This document shows, piece after piece, positions 5,203-5,889 of a stretch of DNA of 5,889 nucleotides. The notes below the pieces were generated by a model, which saw only the letters and a list, made by a program, of their open reading frames with translations, was not told where the DNA came from and did no database searches. The translations under genes were made by a program, and so were the position numbers. The stretch lies in the NCBI GenBank assembly GCA_011051475.1, contig DRLE01000013.1:1-5889 (forward strand), given 5' to 3'. This DNA comes from Gammaproteobacteria bacterium (GTDB lineage: Bacteria > Pseudomonadota > Gammaproteobacteria > SZUA-229). The number at the start of each line of letters is the position of its first letter. The stretch's first letter is position 1.

Positions 5203-5889
5203 CTATATATACCATTCCTGCCTGATTTCAGAAGCCGGCATGGGTTTGATATCAAAATCCATCTCGCTGCCGTCCCTGCGGGTGGCCTTGATGGTCACGC
5301 TGTCGGCATCACGCCCCTGTGAAAAGCGCGCGGCAATGCGCGCTGCGTACTGGAACTCTTCATCTGTGAGCTCGCCATCGACCAGGGTCAGCGGGCCATT
5401 ATGGCTCTTGATCTCGATAAAGGCGAACTGTTTCTTGTAGCCCTGCAGAAAATTGTTTTCGCCTTCCTCGCGGCTGACGATCAGCTTGTAGTGCGGTGCC
5501 GGGCGCAGGTGACGGCCGACCTTGAGCAGCATGATGTCGTCCAGTTCGTAATCCTTTTTATTGCGTGCCTGCCACAGGTCGACCAGCTTGTCGGAGTAGT
5601 TCTTGTCGGTAAGGAAGCAGCAGCCGCCGGCAGGGGTGGCGTAGTCCTCGAAACCGAACTGTTTGGCCAGTGCCATCTGCGGCTTGCGGTTGCGGCCGCT
5701 GAAGTCGAGCAGTTTTTCGCGGTCGACCCAGCCCTCGCGTTCGGGCAGGGTGGGCGCCAGGTTTTTCGCGCACAGCGGGCGCAGCAGGCGGTCGTCGGCG
5801 CCGGACTCGCGCACCACCACCGGCAGCAGGTCCTTGCGCTGCGACATCGGGCGCTGGCCCATGACCTCGCCGGTAATGATAAAGTCGAA
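5203..5889 (-). CDS. ThiI-like PP-loop ATPase (tRNA-thiolation type), C-terminal part
   Basis: The frame stays open to the window edge, so the 228 codons seen are the C-terminal portion. The ATG at 5862 is internal: the residues before it (FDFIITGEV) complete the motif TGEVMGQRPMSQR, the ThiI-like 'TGExLGQ..SQ' block of the adenylating PP-loop domain. RPLCAKNLAPTLPEREGWVD and SGRNRKPQ follow, then TPAGGCCFLTD with adjacent cysteines C90-C91. From about residue 117 (DDIMLLKVGRHLRP, KLIVSREEGENNFL) the tail resembles an NFACT-R/DUF814-type RNA-binding domain. This architecture is known in ThiI/MnmA-related proteins outside the E. coli set, often annotated as thiamine or tRNA thiolation enzymes. 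The downstream tusA, 111 nt away, would supply sulfur. The family is recognised; the modified nucleotide is not known to me. Confidence 0.85.
   Translation of the reverse strand, partial: FDFIITGEVMGQRPMSQRKDLLPVVVRESGADDRLLRPLCAKNLAPTLPEREGWVDREKLLDFSGRNRKPQMALAKQFGFEDYATPAGGCCFLTDKNYSDKLVDLWQARNKKDYELDDIMLLKVGRHLRPAPHYKLIVSREEGENNFLQGYKKQFAFIEIKSHNGPLTLVDGELTDEEFQYAARIAARFSQGRDADSVTIKATRRDGSEMDFDIKPMPASEIRQEWYI

Noticed and set aside
4862..5440. A 192-codon plus-strand frame across tusA and the ThiI-like gene
   Set aside because: It is antisense to two genes with clear family motifs and also runs through the repeat. It shows no recognisable domain.

Overview
The window looks like chromosome from a moderately GC-rich proteobacterium, most likely a gammaproteobacterium with redox sulfur or nitrogen metabolism. 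That placement is inferred from the gene families alone. Coding DNA is GC-rich. The spacers after the first two genes are AT-richer and filled with repeats.

Layout. (1) 1-1148 (+): the C-terminal 381 codons of a molybdopterin (Mo-bisPGD) oxidoreductase of the nitrate reductase/DMSO reductase superfamily, cut by the window start. (2) 1149-1347: a spacer holding a composite inverted-repeat element. (3) 1348-3198 (+): a 616-aa fusion of a DmsB-like four-cluster ferredoxin and a DmsC-like eight-helix quinol anchor. With gene 1 it would form a two-polypeptide, membrane-attached, quinone-linked enzyme. Its substrate cannot be settled from this window. (4) 3199-3503: a second composite repeat of the same architecture, including a 39-bp imperfect stem. 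(5) 3504-3866 (+): an unrecognised 120-aa protein with two membrane segments, overlapping by 14 nt (6) mobB, 3853-4428 (+), whose product helps make the Mo-bisPGD cofactor that gene 1 needs. (7) 4624-4827 (+): an unrecognised 67-aa protein with a good ribosome-binding site. (8) On the minus strand, converging on it, tusA (5091-4855) lies downstream of a PP-loop, ThiI-like tRNA-thiolation-type protein (5889-5203, cut by the window end).

Two themes emerge. The plus strand couples a quinone-linked molybdoenzyme to a cofactor-maturation gene. The minus strand pairs a persulfide carrier with a probable RNA sulfurtransferase. The most unusual signal is in the spacers: the same nested repeat design occurs twice, and a single copy of the outer unit lies just upstream of tusA. 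In all three places a copy in the same orientation ends 8-11 nt before the chosen start codon of the next gene. I did not find a CRISPR array, tRNA, rRNA, transposase or recognisable defence system.
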